From Altererythrobacter sp. (GTDB taxonomy: Bacteria; Pseudomonadota; Alphaproteobacteria; Sphingomonadales; Sphingomonadaceae): a stretch of 48,349 bases of DNA. The translations under genes were made by a program, and so were the position numbers. Below, in pieces: positions 1 to 8,237 of this stretch; position 1 is the first letter of the stretch; every line of letters begins with the position of its first letter. The notes beneath the pieces are model-generated. The model was not told the DNA's origin and did not search any database. It saw only the letters and a program-made list of their open reading frames with translations. The stretch is from assembly GCA_031178065.1 (NCBI GenBank), contig JAPSJS010000021.1, positions 1 to 48,349 on the forward strand, given 5' to 3'.

Positions 1-1060
1 CGACCGGATCCTTAGTCCCTTCCGGGTGGGGATAGTCGCTCGAGAACATGAAGAGCTCCGCGCCGCCGTCGCGGATCATTTCCCCGACGTCCTCACCCGG
101 GAAGGGGGTGAACTTGACGGCGCGGCGAATGAACTCGGACGGAAGCATCTCGAGCTCCTGGACGTATGGGTCCGTCCGCTTGAAGGACTTGTGCGCGTAG
201 TCGAGGCGGCGGAGGAAGTCGGGGACCCAGCCTGCGCCGGATTCGATGACGCCGCCGCGCAAGCCCGGATGCCGCTGGAAGACGCCATCATAGATCATGG
301 CCGTGAGGAACTCCTGAGGCGCGAAGCAAAGCGAGGTGAAATCGGCAAAGCGCAGATTCTCGCCGCCGCCGTGGAGGTCGGGTGCGCGCTCACGGCCGTT
401 GTTGTGGTATCCCTTGGGCTGCGTCTTGGTGCCGGTTCCGATGTGGACCATGAACGGGATCTTCCGATCCTCAAGCATTTTCCAGAACGGCGCGTGATCC
501 GGATGGCCGGGGGACATGTCGCCGCAGGGCATCGGCGCAACACCCACCGCACCCGCACCTGCATCGATTGCGCGCTTGGCTTCGGCAAATGCCAGGGCAG
601 GATTGTCGAGCGGGACGTAGGCGACGTTGACCAGCCGTTTGTCGCCATCGCAGAACGCCTGCTGCGCCTTGTTGGCAGCCCGAACGATGGCGTACTTCTC
701 TTCTTCGCTGTCGGCCTTGCCCATCGCGGCGAGGCAAGCCGTCGTGAAGACGAGCTGGCTGGTAAAACCATACTTGTCGAGCATGCGGGCCCGCTCGCTT
801 GCGTCGAACGCGCCGAACGCCATCCACCCCTTGTCGCCTGAGATCGGATCTTCGGCCGCGGCTGCATCTGCTTCCGGATCGTCCGTGCGCGCTTTCGCCT
901 TTTCGATCATGCCGACGACGCGGCCCGACTTATCGGCCTTGTAGAGGGTGCCGTACTTTTCCCGCAGTTCGTCGCTGTCGAGAAATTCGTAGATCCAATC
1001 GTCGGTTTCCATGGTGTGGCTGTCAGCGTCGTTGATGACGCGCCCATAGGCGTAATTCAT
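1..1060 (-). CDS. Amidohydrolase family protein (amidohydrolase 2 type), partial at window edge
   Basis: A reading frame of 353 codons starts at ATG 1060 behind a good ribosome site (GGGAG, 8 bases upstream) and runs off the left edge without a stop, so the C-terminus is missing. Visible hallmarks are an early DADSHTME-like stretch (N-terminal metal-site region), HIGTGTK near the middle, and FSSDYPHPEG close to the edge. The last is the usual Asp-containing metal/catalytic motif of the metal-dependent hydrolase superfamily. Such enzymes hydrolyse or decarboxylate small aromatic or cyclic substrates; the substrate cannot be told here. The TonB receptor gene 145 bp upstream lies on the same strand, which suggests a shared uptake-and-degradation function. 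Confidence 0.85.
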   Translation of the reverse strand, partial: MNYAYGRVINDADSHTMETDDWIYEFLDSDELREKYGTLYKADKSGRVVGMIEKAKARTDDPEADAAAAEDPISGDKGWMAFGAFDASERARMLDKYGFTSQLVFTTACLAAMGKADSEEEKYAIVRAANKAQQAFCDGDKRLVNVAYVPLDNPALAFAEAKRAIDAGAGAVGVAPMPCGDMSPGHPDHAPFWKMLEDRKIPFMVHIGTGTKTQPKGYHNNGRERAPDLHGGGENLRFADFTSLCFAPQEFLTAMIYDGVFQRHPGLRGGVIESGAGWVPDFLRRLDYAHKSFKRTDPYVQELEMLPSEFIRRAVKFTPFPGEDVGEMIRDGGAELFMFSSDYPHPEGTKDPV

Positions 1061-1205
1061 AGATCATCTCCCAATTTGAAACGCAGGCCCTTCAAAAAAT
1101 CCGTCTCGCCGCGAACATGGAGGGCGGTCATCCCAGTTGCGGCTAAAAATGGAGCGGGCAGCTGCGGCGACGGATGCGGTCCGCATTCGCCGCCCGCTCC
1201 AGTCG

Positions 1206-3527
1206 TCAATCACCAAGGCGGACTCGGAGAGTGAGGCCCGCCTGGCGCTCGCGGTAACGAGAGAGGTACTGGGCGTAGCCGCCCGAGGTATCGGCCGAGT
1301 TCGGCGTGATCAGCGTGGCATACTGCTGGTCGGTGATGTTGCGGACGAAGCCGCGCAATTCGAACAGACCATCGGCGAAAGAGAGCGCTGCCGAGGCGTT
1401 CCAGATCCCGTAGGCGGGCTGGATCGTCATGGGATCGCCCGTGGCCGAGAACTGCTCGTCGTCCTGCCAGGAGTAATCGGTGGCAAGCAGCAGGTCCACG
1501 TCGTCGGTCACCGGCGTCTCGAAGTTCGCAGCGACGTTGAACTTGAACTCGGGCGAGTTGGCTAGTTGGTTGCCATGAACGTCGATTACGGGGCGCCCAT
1601 TGACGAGGCGACAGCCGTTGCTGAGCGTCGGCACGGTGTAGGCATAAGGGCATGAAAGTCCGTCCAGATCACGGTACTCGCCGTCGACGTACGCAGCGTT
1701 CGCCGACAGGTTCAGGCCCCGAACCGGCCGGACCGTGAGCTGCGCCTCGACACCTTTGGTCACAAGGCCGCCCGCGTTGGTGGTCCGGAAATCCGGCGGA
1801 TTGGTGCTGGTGTCGTAGATCTGGGTCTGGAAGTCTTTGAACTTCTCATAAAAGACTGCCGCGTTGAAAGTCGCCGCTCCGCCGAGGAAGCGCGACTTCA
1901 CGCCCAGATCGTAAGCCATGACGGTCTCGGGGCGGATCAGCGGGCTGACGTCGGGCTGGACGATGCCGGTCGAGGCGAGCCCTGGTCCTTTGTAGCCGCG
2001 CGCTACGTTGGCGTAGACCATGACATCCGGGGCAACGTCATATTCGCCCGTGATCTTCCACGAGAAGTTGGTCGAGTCGCCGCGTTCCACCGTATCCCCT
2101 GCGACACTGCCGATGATCGCCGAGGAGCCGGGCAGGGCGCCGGGCAGGTCGTAGGCGACACGGCGGGCACGCAGTTCGTCATGCGTCAGGCGGCCGCCCA
2201 CCCGGATGCGGAAAGTGTCTGTTGCGTTCCAGGTGACCGAGCCGAATCCCGCGTAGCTCTTGCTGACGAAATCGGTTTCGATGACGCCAACGACCAACGG
2301 GGCCGGCGCCGGACCGAGCAGGCGCCCGCCGGCACGGAAGAGAACATCGTTCTTGCCGCGGAAGTAATACAGTCCGGCGAGCCATTCGATCGTCTGCCCC
2401 GGATCGGAGGCAAGCCGCAGCTCCTGGCTGAACTGCCGATAACGATAGTCGCCCCCGTTGTAGTCGAAGCGGTCGAGCGGCGTCTGATCGCCATCGAAGT
2501 CGAGGATGTGGTGATTGTCGCGCACACCCGTGATCGAGGTCAGCGACATGCCGCCGAGATCGATGTCGACTTGCCCCGTAAGACCCTTGTAACGGCGCAG
2601 CGGCGCGCCGGGGTACGTGCCGGTTGGCCTGCCAAAGACGACCGAGAGGTTGTCCGGCCCGGGTTCGATTCCGTACTGGCCCAAGTAGTTCGCGAGATTG
2701 GCGTTCTCGCCGAGCGTCAGCGCGGTCGAGAAGCAGCAGACCGATGTGTCCTTCGCGTAGTCGCCGGTCACCAAAATGCTCACGGCGTCGCTCGGCTCGA
2801 ACAGGACCTTGCCGCGAAAGCCGTAGTTGCGTGTACCGTTGTAGTCTTCGCCCAGATACGGGTTGTGGATGAAGCCGTCGGTGCGGTTACGGAAGCCGAC
2901 GAGGCGCACGGCCAACTGCTCGCCCATCGGCAAGTTGACGATCCCGCTGTTGCGAAACTCTCCGTCCGTTCCGACGGTGGCGGACATCTCGGCGGCGAAC
3001 TGGCCGAGGCGCGGCGCGTTGGTGACAATGTTGACCAGCCCTGCCGACGCGTTCTTGCCGAACAGGAGACCCTGCGGCCCCTCCAGTACTTCCACGCGGT
3101 CGATGTCGATGAGAGATGCGGCTGATTGCGGCTGGCCGAGCACGACACCATCGACGACGGTCGAGACGCTTTGCTCGACGGTCGAGGAAAACGATGACGT
3201 CCCGATTCCGCGAACGGCAAACGCGGACGACATCGGCATGGGGTTGTCGCGGAACGTCAGGGTAGGCGCAATCCGCGTGAGATCGCGCGAATCGACGATC
3301 TGCAAGGTTTCGAGAGCCTCACCACTAGCGACGGTTATTGACTCGGAAACGTCCTGGACGTCCTCGACCCGCTTGCGTGCGGTGACAAGGATGACGTCCC
3401 CGGACGGTACTGTGCTGCGGGCGGAGTCCCCCTCTGCTTCCTGAGCGGCAAGCGGCGACGCGCCGAGCATGCCCGCGGCCGCTACGGTCGCAAGCGCGCC
3501 TGCGTGCCCGAAAGCCTTCTTATCCAT
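1206..3527 (-). CDS. TonB-dependent outer-membrane receptor
   Basis: Encodes 773 residues. I chose ATG 3527 because GGGAGAGAG lies just upstream and the protein then begins with a signal peptide (MDKKAFGHAGALATVAAAG, cleavage near ASPLAAQ). The open frame itself extends further upstream but only into non-coding-looking sequence. A TonB box (DVILVTARKR) follows the mature N-terminus, then the plug domain (SRDLTRIAPTLTF, RVEVLEGPQGLLFGKNASAG) and a long beta-barrel ending in aromatic/charged strands (LTLRVRLGD at the C-terminus). It should import a scarce substrate across the outer membrane using TonB-ExbBD energy. Sphingomonads carry many such receptors beside catabolic genes; the amidohydrolase downstream on the same strand fits that. 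The ligand is unknown. Confidence 0.93.
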   Translation of the reverse strand: MDKKAFGHAGALATVAAAGMLGASPLAAQEAEGDSARSTVPSGDVILVTARKRVEDVQDVSESITVASGEALETLQIVDSRDLTRIAPTLTFRDNPMPMSSAFAVRGIGTSSFSSTVEQSVSTVVDGVVLGQPQSAASLIDIDRVEVLEGPQGLLFGKNASAGLVNIVTNAPRLGQFAAEMSATVGTDGEFRNSGIVNLPMGEQLAVRLVGFRNRTDGFIHNPYLGEDYNGTRNYGFRGKVLFEPSDAVSILVTGDYAKDTSVCCFSTALTLGENANLANYLGQYGIEPGPDNLSVVFGRPTGTYPGAPLRRYKGLTGQVDIDLGGMSLTSITGVRDNHHILDFDGDQTPLDRFDYNGGDYRYRQFSQELRLASDPGQTIEWLAGLYYFRGKNDVLFRAGGRLLGPAPAPLVVGVIETDFVSKSYAGFGSVTWNATDTFRIRVGGRLTHDELRARRVAYDLPGALPGSSAIIGSVAGDTVERGDSTNFSWKITGEYDVAPDVMVYANVARGYKGPGLASTGIVQPDVSPLIRPETVMAYDLGVKSRFLGGAATFNAAVFYEKFKDFQTQIYDTSTNPPDFRTTNAGGLVTKGVEAQLTVRPVRGLNLSANAAYVDGEYRDLDGLSCPYAYTVPTLSNGCRLVNGRPVIDVHGNQLANSPEFKFNVAANFETPVTDDVDLLLATDYSWQDDEQFSATGDPMTIQPAYGIWNASAALSFADGLFELRGFVRNITDQQYATLITPNSADTSGGYAQYLSRYRERQAGLTLRVRLGD

Positions 3528-3944
3528 ATCTCTCTCCCATTGCGGACTCCTTGAGAAGTCTTGCGAGGAACTTGTCACGTAAATGGAGAAGGTGTCAATA
3601 CATAAACAGGCAAAATAGTAGCGCAAGCTGCACGGTCTCGCGATTCGCAAAACAGATTATGGAGTTTCGGTCAGTAGTCTGCTTCTCGAAGATTCATCGG
3701 CCCCCCTCTCGCGTGCTTGGCCGCTCGAGGGGAGCCCTCACTCGGGGCAAAGCGCCTGCTCGCAAGGCGCTGCGGCAGAGCGTGTTTGGATCTGCGCCGG
3801 GAAAGCACCGTGCCCGAGGTGGCGGATGCCGAGCACTCCAAACGCAACCTGTGCTCTTGACAAGAAATCAAATACCGGGGTTTAGCTGATTTCAGCGACA
3901 GCGAGAATCCAGGTCTGGATCGGGCATCAAGGAGAACCGCACCA
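3528..3944. other. Intergenic region between receptor and TetR regulator
   Basis: About 420 bp between divergent genes with no convincing coding frame. It holds a TTGACA box on the minus strand (3598-3593), about 70 bases upstream of the receptor start, without a clear -10 partner. It also holds a 6-bp hairpin (AGCGCC/GGCGCT, around 3760) and the plus-strand promoter listed separately. The middle part (about 3700-3840) shows nothing I can interpret. Confidence 0.5.
3857..3886 (+). promoter_or_regulatory. Candidate sigma-70 promoter for the TetR gene
   Basis: A perfect TTGACA (3857-3862) is followed after 18 bases by TTTAGC (3881-3886), a weak -10 element. It lies about 60 bases upstream of the leader ORF and about 145 bases upstream of the TetR coding region. 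The -35 box is strong, the -10 poor, so this is tentative. Confidence 0.35.
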
Positions 3945-4037
3945 ATGACGCGAGGGACAAGATCGCCCCATCGTGCGCCGGGCGCGGCTCACCTTTCCAT
4001 TCCCGCTGCTCCACCTTATGATCCGCTCCATGAGTGA
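3945..4037 (+). CDS. Candidate 30-residue leader ORF overlapping the TetR start
   Basis: ATG 3945 is preceded by AAGGAG at 3929-3934, the best ribosome site in this region. The frame codes for 30 residues (begins MTRGTRSPHRAPG, rich in Pro, Ala and His) and stops at TGA 4035-4037, overlapping ATG 4030 of the TetR gene by 8 bases. The TetR gene itself has no ribosome site at any of its possible starts. Two readings are possible: a translated leader that couples translation into the TetR gene, or the original N-terminus of the regulator separated by a frameshift. Sequence alone does not decide. Confidence 0.35.
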   Translation: MTRGTRSPHRAPGAAHLSIPAAPPYDPLHE

Positions 4038-4641
4038 AGGCGCGCGCGAAGTGGAACTACAGCCCCGCATGCGCGCGCAGGATCGCGTCGCAATGATGGT
4101 GCTGGAGGCGGATCGTCAGATTAATTCCGGGCGATCGGCGCGAATTGCTCCCGCCGATATCGCGGCTGACCTGGGGACAAGCCGGTCGCTGGTCTATTCC
4201 TACTTTCCTGATCTCAACGCGCTGCTCATCGCTGTGCTCGACCGCCATGCGGACCTGCTGCTGGAGGCTGGTCTCGATCGAGCCGCAGATCGACAGGACA
4301 TGCTGGCGGCTGCGACCGATAGCGCCAGCATCTATCTCGATCACATCGTCACGCACGGTTCGGCGATCGAGCTCTGTTTTCGCGAGCGGTGGCTCGTTCG
4401 CCACCTGCACGGCCGGATGAAAACGCTGGCCAACAGCGTCCTCCGGAATCTGGCACGCAAGGTCCAGGGTGAGCTACGCTACGGTCCGCGCGAGGCGCTG
4501 GGCATCGTCCAGATTCTCCAGGCCATGCCCGAAGAGAGCGCACGGCTTGTTCGCAGCGGCGATATCTCGCTGGAAATGGCGCATGATCTTTGCCGCCGGC
4601 ATATCACGGCCTCACTTGAGGAGCTGCGACCCCAGCCCTAG
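4030..4641 (+). CDS. TetR/AcrR-family transcriptional regulator
   Basis: Encodes 203 residues from ATG 4030. Upstream in-frame starts at ATG 4018 and GTG 3973 exist but none has a ribosome site. Residues about 12-60 form a TetR-type helix-turn-helix: after MMVLEADRQINSG comes IAPADIAADLGTSRSLVYSY, followed by FPDLNALLIAVLDR, the usual end of the DNA-binding domain. The C-terminal three-quarters is a ligand-binding domain with no assignable ligand. It is divergent from the TonB receptor and convergent with another TetR-like gene only 9 bp away. A role as local repressor of the receptor/amidohydrolase locus is an inference from position. Confidence 0.85.
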   Translation: MSEGAREVELQPRMRAQDRVAMMVLEADRQINSGRSARIAPADIAADLGTSRSLVYSYFPDLNALLIAVLDRHADLLLEAGLDRAADRQDMLAAATDSASIYLDHIVTHGSAIELCFRERWLVRHLHGRMKTLANSVLRNLARKVQGELRYGPREALGIVQILQAMPEESARLVRSGDISLEMAHDLCRRHITASLEELRPQP

Positions 4642-4650
4642 CGCCCGTAC

Positions 4651-5493
4651 CTAGGCGGCGCGCTGGGCGTTGCTGCTAACGCAGCCCATCACCATCGGCA
4701 GGCACAAGCGGATTCCGGCCTCGATCGACAAGTCGCGATTGGCGATGAGCCTGCCCGTCCGCAGACAGAGCGCAGTGACCAGCCGATTGCTGCCGAGCGC
4801 CTCCTCCTTGCTCATTCCGTAAGTCATCGACATCGAGTTGATAATCGGATCGGTCAGCATCGCGCGCGTCGCCGCGCGTTCGCGCCGCAGGATCTCGCGC
4901 ACCTCCGTCTCGAGCAGAATCGACTGGAGCAGAGAGCCCCGCCGCCCGGCTTCGTTCAGGTAGTTTACGGTGGAAAGGACGATCTGCGTGATCCGGTCCT
5001 GGCCACGCAGTACGACGCCCTGCCTTGAGCGTTCGAACTCGCGGATCTCGCGCCGCGCCAGTTCTGCCAGCACGTCGACCCGGCGGGCGAAGCAGTTGTG
5101 CGCCTGCGCCTGCGAAATGCCGGCTTCGCGCGCCAGGCGGTTGAGGCTGACCTCGTCGACACCCTCCTGCTCGACGATGTGCGCGGCGATCTCGAGTAAC
5201 TGCGCCCGACGTTCCTCTATCGGCAGACGGGTGCGTTTTGTCTTCGACAGCATGGGCTTGGGCTTACTGGTACCGGGCTCGTACGCGGGAAGTGGTGGGC
5301 GAATATGGGCCCGTTCCTTCGCAGAGAGCCGCCAGTAGCTGCGCTTTGGTCGCGGCACCTCGAGCCGATCGCACATTTTCGCCAGACCACCCGGCGTGAG
5401 GCCAAACGCATCGGCGATCTCGCTGAGCGGGGAGGACCAAACGGCTTCGAACAGCTTCGCGCGATCCACCGATGGTCGAACTTTGCCTTTCAC
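4651..5493 (-). CDS. TetR-family regulator with an extra N-terminal helix-turn-helix domain
   Basis: Encodes 280 residues from GTG 5493, chosen because AGGGAGG lies 5 bases upstream; the frame stays open to a TTG at 5556. Two DNA-binding modules are visible. Residues about 10-50 (AKLFEAVWSSPLSEIADAFG, then GGLAKMCDRLEVPRPKRSYW) match a small helix-turn-helix found in many uncharacterised bacterial proteins. Residues about 90-140 form a classical TetR domain (RRAQLLEIAAHIVEQEG to ISQAQAHNCFARRVDVLAEL). A basic Pro/Lys linker joins them. The C-terminal half is a TetR ligand/dimer domain. The target is unknown. It shares the intergenic gap with the plus-strand TetR gene tail-to-tail, with no terminator between them. 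Confidence 0.85.
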   Translation of the reverse strand: MKGKVRPSVDRAKLFEAVWSSPLSEIADAFGLTPGGLAKMCDRLEVPRPKRSYWRLSAKERAHIRPPLPAYEPGTSKPKPMLSKTKRTRLPIEERRAQLLEIAAHIVEQEGVDEVSLNRLAREAGISQAQAHNCFARRVDVLAELARREIREFERSRQGVVLRGQDRITQIVLSTVNYLNEAGRRGSLLQSILLETEVREILRRERAATRAMLTDPIINSMSMTYGMSKEEALGSNRLVTALCLRTGRLIANRDLSIEAGIRLCLPMVMGCVSSNAQRAA

Positions 5494-5652
5494 CAACGCC
5501 TCCCTGTGCAGCCACCCGCGCCGATCCGGGCGAGCATCGAACAAACCTGAATCCAAAGTACCGTCTCATAGCGCTACCTATCCGACAGCACAGCCGTAGC
5601 CCATGTCCTATCTGCCGTTCCGCGATTCCGCATCCGGGGAGACGGGGCGGGC

Positions 5653-6612
5653 CTATTGCTGCTCGTCCAGCGACGCTGCGACGATCCGCTCAGCCTCTGC
5701 AAACAAGGCGGGGTCCACCTTGGCCTCGGAAGCCGCGGCGTTCTCCTCCACCTGCTCCGGGCGAGAAGCTCCGACGATCGCGGAGGCGACGTTCGGCTCC
5801 CGCAGGACCCAGGCGAGCGAAAACTGCGCGAGGCTGAGCCCGGCCTCCTGCGCCACCACCTTGAGGCCCTGCACCGCTTCGAGCACAGCGGGCCGCATCA
5901 AGCGGTCCATGAAGCCACCCATCTCATCGCTGGCCGCGCGGGTACCTTGAGGCGGCGGCGCTTCGGGCGAATATTTGCCGGTGAGGACGCCCTGTGCGAG
6001 CGGGGACCAGACTATCTGAGAGATCCCGTTGGCGGCGCAAACCGGAATCACGTCATTCTCCGGCTTGCGCCAGAGCAGCGAATACTGAGGTTGGCTCGAG
6101 ACGAACCGCTCCACGCCGGGAAGCTCCATCGCAGCCTCGATCCGGTCTGCAGGCCACTCCGAAAAGCCGATGTAGCGCACCTTGCCGCTGCGGACCGCCT
6201 CGCTCAGCGCCTCCATCGTCTCCTCCAGAGGCGTCTCTTCGTCGTAGCGATGGCACTGGTAGAGATCGACATAATCGGTGCGCAGACGCTGGAGCGATGC
6301 GTCGAGCTGCTTCTCGATCTGCGCCCGCGACAAACCGCGATCGGTCTCGGTCATGGGGAAGTAGAGCTTGGTCGCAAGAAGGTAGCTGTCACGCGGGCGG
6401 CCGGAGAGCGCCTCACCGAGGAAGCTCTCTGCAGCGCCGCGGCCATAGATGTTGGCTGTGTCGATGAAGTTGATGCCGGCGTTCAGCGCGGCTTCGAGGC
6501 AGCTTCGCGCCTTCTCGGCTTCAACACCCACGCCGTACGTCAACCAGGACCCCAGTGAGATTTCGGACACCTGAAGCTGGCTCGAACCAAGCTGGCGATA
6601 CTTCACATGCAT
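5653..6612 (-). CDS. Aldo/keto reductase
   Basis: Encodes 319 residues (MHVKYRQLG start). ATG 6612 follows GGGAG too closely (one base); the in-frame GTG 6606, 7 bases behind the same GGGAG, is the likelier true start. The NADPH-dependent (beta/alpha)8 aldo/keto reductase fold is shown by DTANIYGRGAAE (Asp and Tyr of the catalytic tetrad), LLATKL (Lys), YQCHRYD (His), SQPQYSLLWR and the cofactor-binding AIVGASRPEQVEENAAA near the C-terminus. The pattern resembles the potassium-channel-beta/YghZ branch, which reduces aldehydes and ketones. It stands alone on its strand, and the physiological substrate cannot be read from the sequence. Confidence 0.93.
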   Translation of the reverse strand: MHVKYRQLGSSQLQVSEISLGSWLTYGVGVEAEKARSCLEAALNAGINFIDTANIYGRGAAESFLGEALSGRPRDSYLLATKLYFPMTETDRGLSRAQIEKQLDASLQRLRTDYVDLYQCHRYDEETPLEETMEALSEAVRSGKVRYIGFSEWPADRIEAAMELPGVERFVSSQPQYSLLWRKPENDVIPVCAANGISQIVWSPLAQGVLTGKYSPEAPPPQGTRAASDEMGGFMDRLMRPAVLEAVQGLKVVAQEAGLSLAQFSLAWVLREPNVASAIVGASRPEQVEENAAASEAKVDPALFAEAERIVAASLDEQQ

Positions 6613-6939
6613 TCTCCCGATCTATTCTCGTGATGCTGTTTGGCGCCCCGGTCGTGGCGTCATCATTTCGGACATTTTTGCGGATGGCGGCCGATTCTTA
6701 CCAGGACTTTCGCGTTTTGGGTCGTATCTCCGGGGGGAAGGGAGGTGGTCAGCCGATTTTCGATCGGGGGCGCATTTTCGAAGCTCGGCACCACCGTTTC
6801 GAACGACGGATATCACGTGGCCGACTTAAGCTTTGAAGACAGGAAATCAGGGCGTTCGTACGGTTGCTGCGCGAGGCGGCGTCATCGGCCGTCAGCTCCG
6901 CCGGCCCGTAAAACGAATATCCGTCCTGAAGATAGGCAA
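6613..6939. other. Intergenic region upstream of the aldo/keto reductase
   Basis: About 330 bp between the reductase start and the 3' end of tRNA-Phe. No conserved-looking frame is present on either strand. It must contain the reductase promoter and the end of the tRNA transcript, but I see no convincing promoter or terminator hairpin. Confidence 0.5.
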
Positions 6940-7015
6940 TGGTGCCCAGGGACGGAGTCGAACCGCCGACACTGCGATTTTCAGTCGCATGCTCTACCAA
7001 CTGAGCTACCTGGGC
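6940..7015 (-). tRNA. tRNA-Phe (anticodon GAA)
   Basis: The 76-base minus-strand sequence folds into a complete cloverleaf. The acceptor stem is GCCCAGG/CCTGGGC, the D arm AGCTC/GAGC, the anticodon stem GCGA/TCGC with loop CTGAAAA (anticodon GAA, phenylalanine), and the T arm GGCGG/CCGTC with TTCGACTC. The 3' CCA is encoded. It is the last element of the minus-strand run infA-maf-RNase-yacG and may be co-transcribed with it. Confidence 0.97.
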
Positions 7016-7101
7016 GCACTCTGCGAACGTCCCCCGAAAGGGCCGGCGAGCGGTTGGAAGCGGCCCTATGGCGAAGGGCGTTGAGCTTGGCAAGGGGGGA
7101 A

Positions 7102-7269
7102 TCAGTCCTCCTTTGCGATCTCCTCCGGCGCTGCCGGACGGCCGGGAACGGCGTAGCCGTCGTTGAACCATTGGGCCAGATCGCGGTCGCGGCAGCGGGC
7201 CGAGCAGAACGGCGCGAATTCCTCGCTGCGCGGCTTCCTGCAGATCGGACAGGGCTTCGGCTTGCTCAT
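7102..7269 (-). CDS. yacG: DNA gyrase inhibitor YacG-like zinc protein
   Basis: Encodes 55 residues. Two Cys pairs (CPICRKP near residues 7-10 and FCSARCRDRDLAQWF near 22-26) form the zinc-binding site typical of YacG, and YAVPG follows as in the family. In E. coli YacG binds GyrB and inhibits gyrase; that role here is by homology. Its ATG overlaps the TGA of the RNase E/G gene upstream (ATGA), so translation is probably coupled. The length matches the short alphaproteobacterial members. Confidence 0.92.
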   Translation of the reverse strand: MSKPKPCPICRKPRSEEFAPFCSARCRDRDLAQWFNDGYAVPGRPAAPEEIAKED

Positions 7270-8237
7270 GAGGCCACCGCCTGCGCGAAACCGCCTTCGA
7301 GCGCAAGGGCGGCGTCGGCCGCTATCCGCACCTCGCGACCCGTGCGCCGGGCGAGCTCCTCGCGCCATTCGGGCCGCAGCGCGGCCTCGACCGCGGGATG
7401 GCAGGTGAGCAGCAACGCACCCGGTTCCGCCACCCGCTCTGCCTGGCGCAGCAGACGCCGCGCGGCAAAGGCCGAGCGCGAGAGGCGCGCGAGATGGAGT
7501 AGGGAAGGACGCTCCAGCCGCGCGACGAGCTGGACGAAGCCGAAGCCGTTCATTGCGGTCCGTTCGTGGGGCCAGCCGTCGAGCGCGGCCCCCAATGCCT
7601 CGTCCACCGCGCGCCGGTCCGGCTTGGCCTGCAGCGTCGGAAAATCGATCCCGACCGATCCGCCGAGATCGAAGCGGCGGAACGCCTCGGCTAACGGCGT
7701 CACGGCAGCGAGCGCAAGCTCGCGCGGCGGCAGCGTCCCGTCGATGTCGACCACGGTCATCCCGGGTGTCGGTGCGAAGAGCAGCGATCCGCCCGCGAAG
7801 GCGATCGTCGCGTCCAACGCCTCGCCGGTCAGTTCATCCCAGCCGCATTCGGGGAAGCGGTGCACGGCCTGCACCGCGTGTCCTTCCGCCTGCAGGCGTT
7901 CGGTGAGGGTGGGGCTGGCCGGAACCTTGTCGCTGGGCCGCGCCTGCGCGAGCTTGGTCCGCCCGCGCTCGCCGATCGCCGCGCGGACAACCTCGACGCG
8001 GATAGCCGCGCCTTCGCTTGCCTCGCGCGGCAGGCGATCGACCAGCGCTTCCTCGCCGCTCGCGAACCGCACCGTGCCGCGAGCCGCGCCCGCCGCACGC
8101 GAGACCAATGCCGCGTCGCCCACCTGTCCCGCCGCGAGCCGTCCCGGCCATTCGACCCGTGCCTGGACGATACGGTCGCCGGAGAGGCGCACCGCGCGGT
8201 GCTCGCCGATGCCTTCCTCGACCAGCCAGTCAGCCAA
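7266..8237 (-). CDS. Short ribonuclease E/G family protein
   Basis: Encodes 323 residues starting at TTG 8237, inside the 3' end of maf (8-base overlap). The protein begins MADWLVEEGIGEHRAV, as in RNase E/G relatives. Conserved nuclease-core features remain: VVDIDGTLPP and GGSVGIDFPTLQ carry the acidic residues that in RNase E/G bind the catalytic magnesium. The protein is much shorter than E. coli RNase G (about 490 residues): the N-terminal S1-like part is diverged and the zinc-link/small domain is absent. It likely cleaves single-stranded RNA, but activity and targets are uncertain. It is overlapped at both ends by maf and yacG, so the three are probably translated as one unit. Confidence 0.85.
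   Translation of the reverse strand: MADWLVEEGIGEHRAVRLSGDRIVQARVEWPGRLAAGQVGDAALVSRAAGAARGTVRFASGEEALVDRLPREASEGAAIRVEVVRAAIGERGRTKLAQARPSDKVPASPTLTERLQAEGHAVQAVHRFPECGWDELTGEALDATIAFAGGSLLFAPTPGMTVVDIDGTLPPRELALAAVTPLAEAFRRFDLGGSVGIDFPTLQAKPDRRAVDEALGAALDGWPHERTAMNGFGFVQLVARLERPSLLHLARLSRSAFAARRLLRQAERVAEPGALLLTCHPAVEAALRPEWREELARRTGREVRIAADAALALEGGFAQAVAS

Noticed and set aside
26-944. Long open frames on the plus strand at the left edge
   Set aside because: They are antisense to the amidohydrolase, whose minus-strand product shows clear family motifs; the plus-strand translations are Arg/Ala-rich and unlike any protein.
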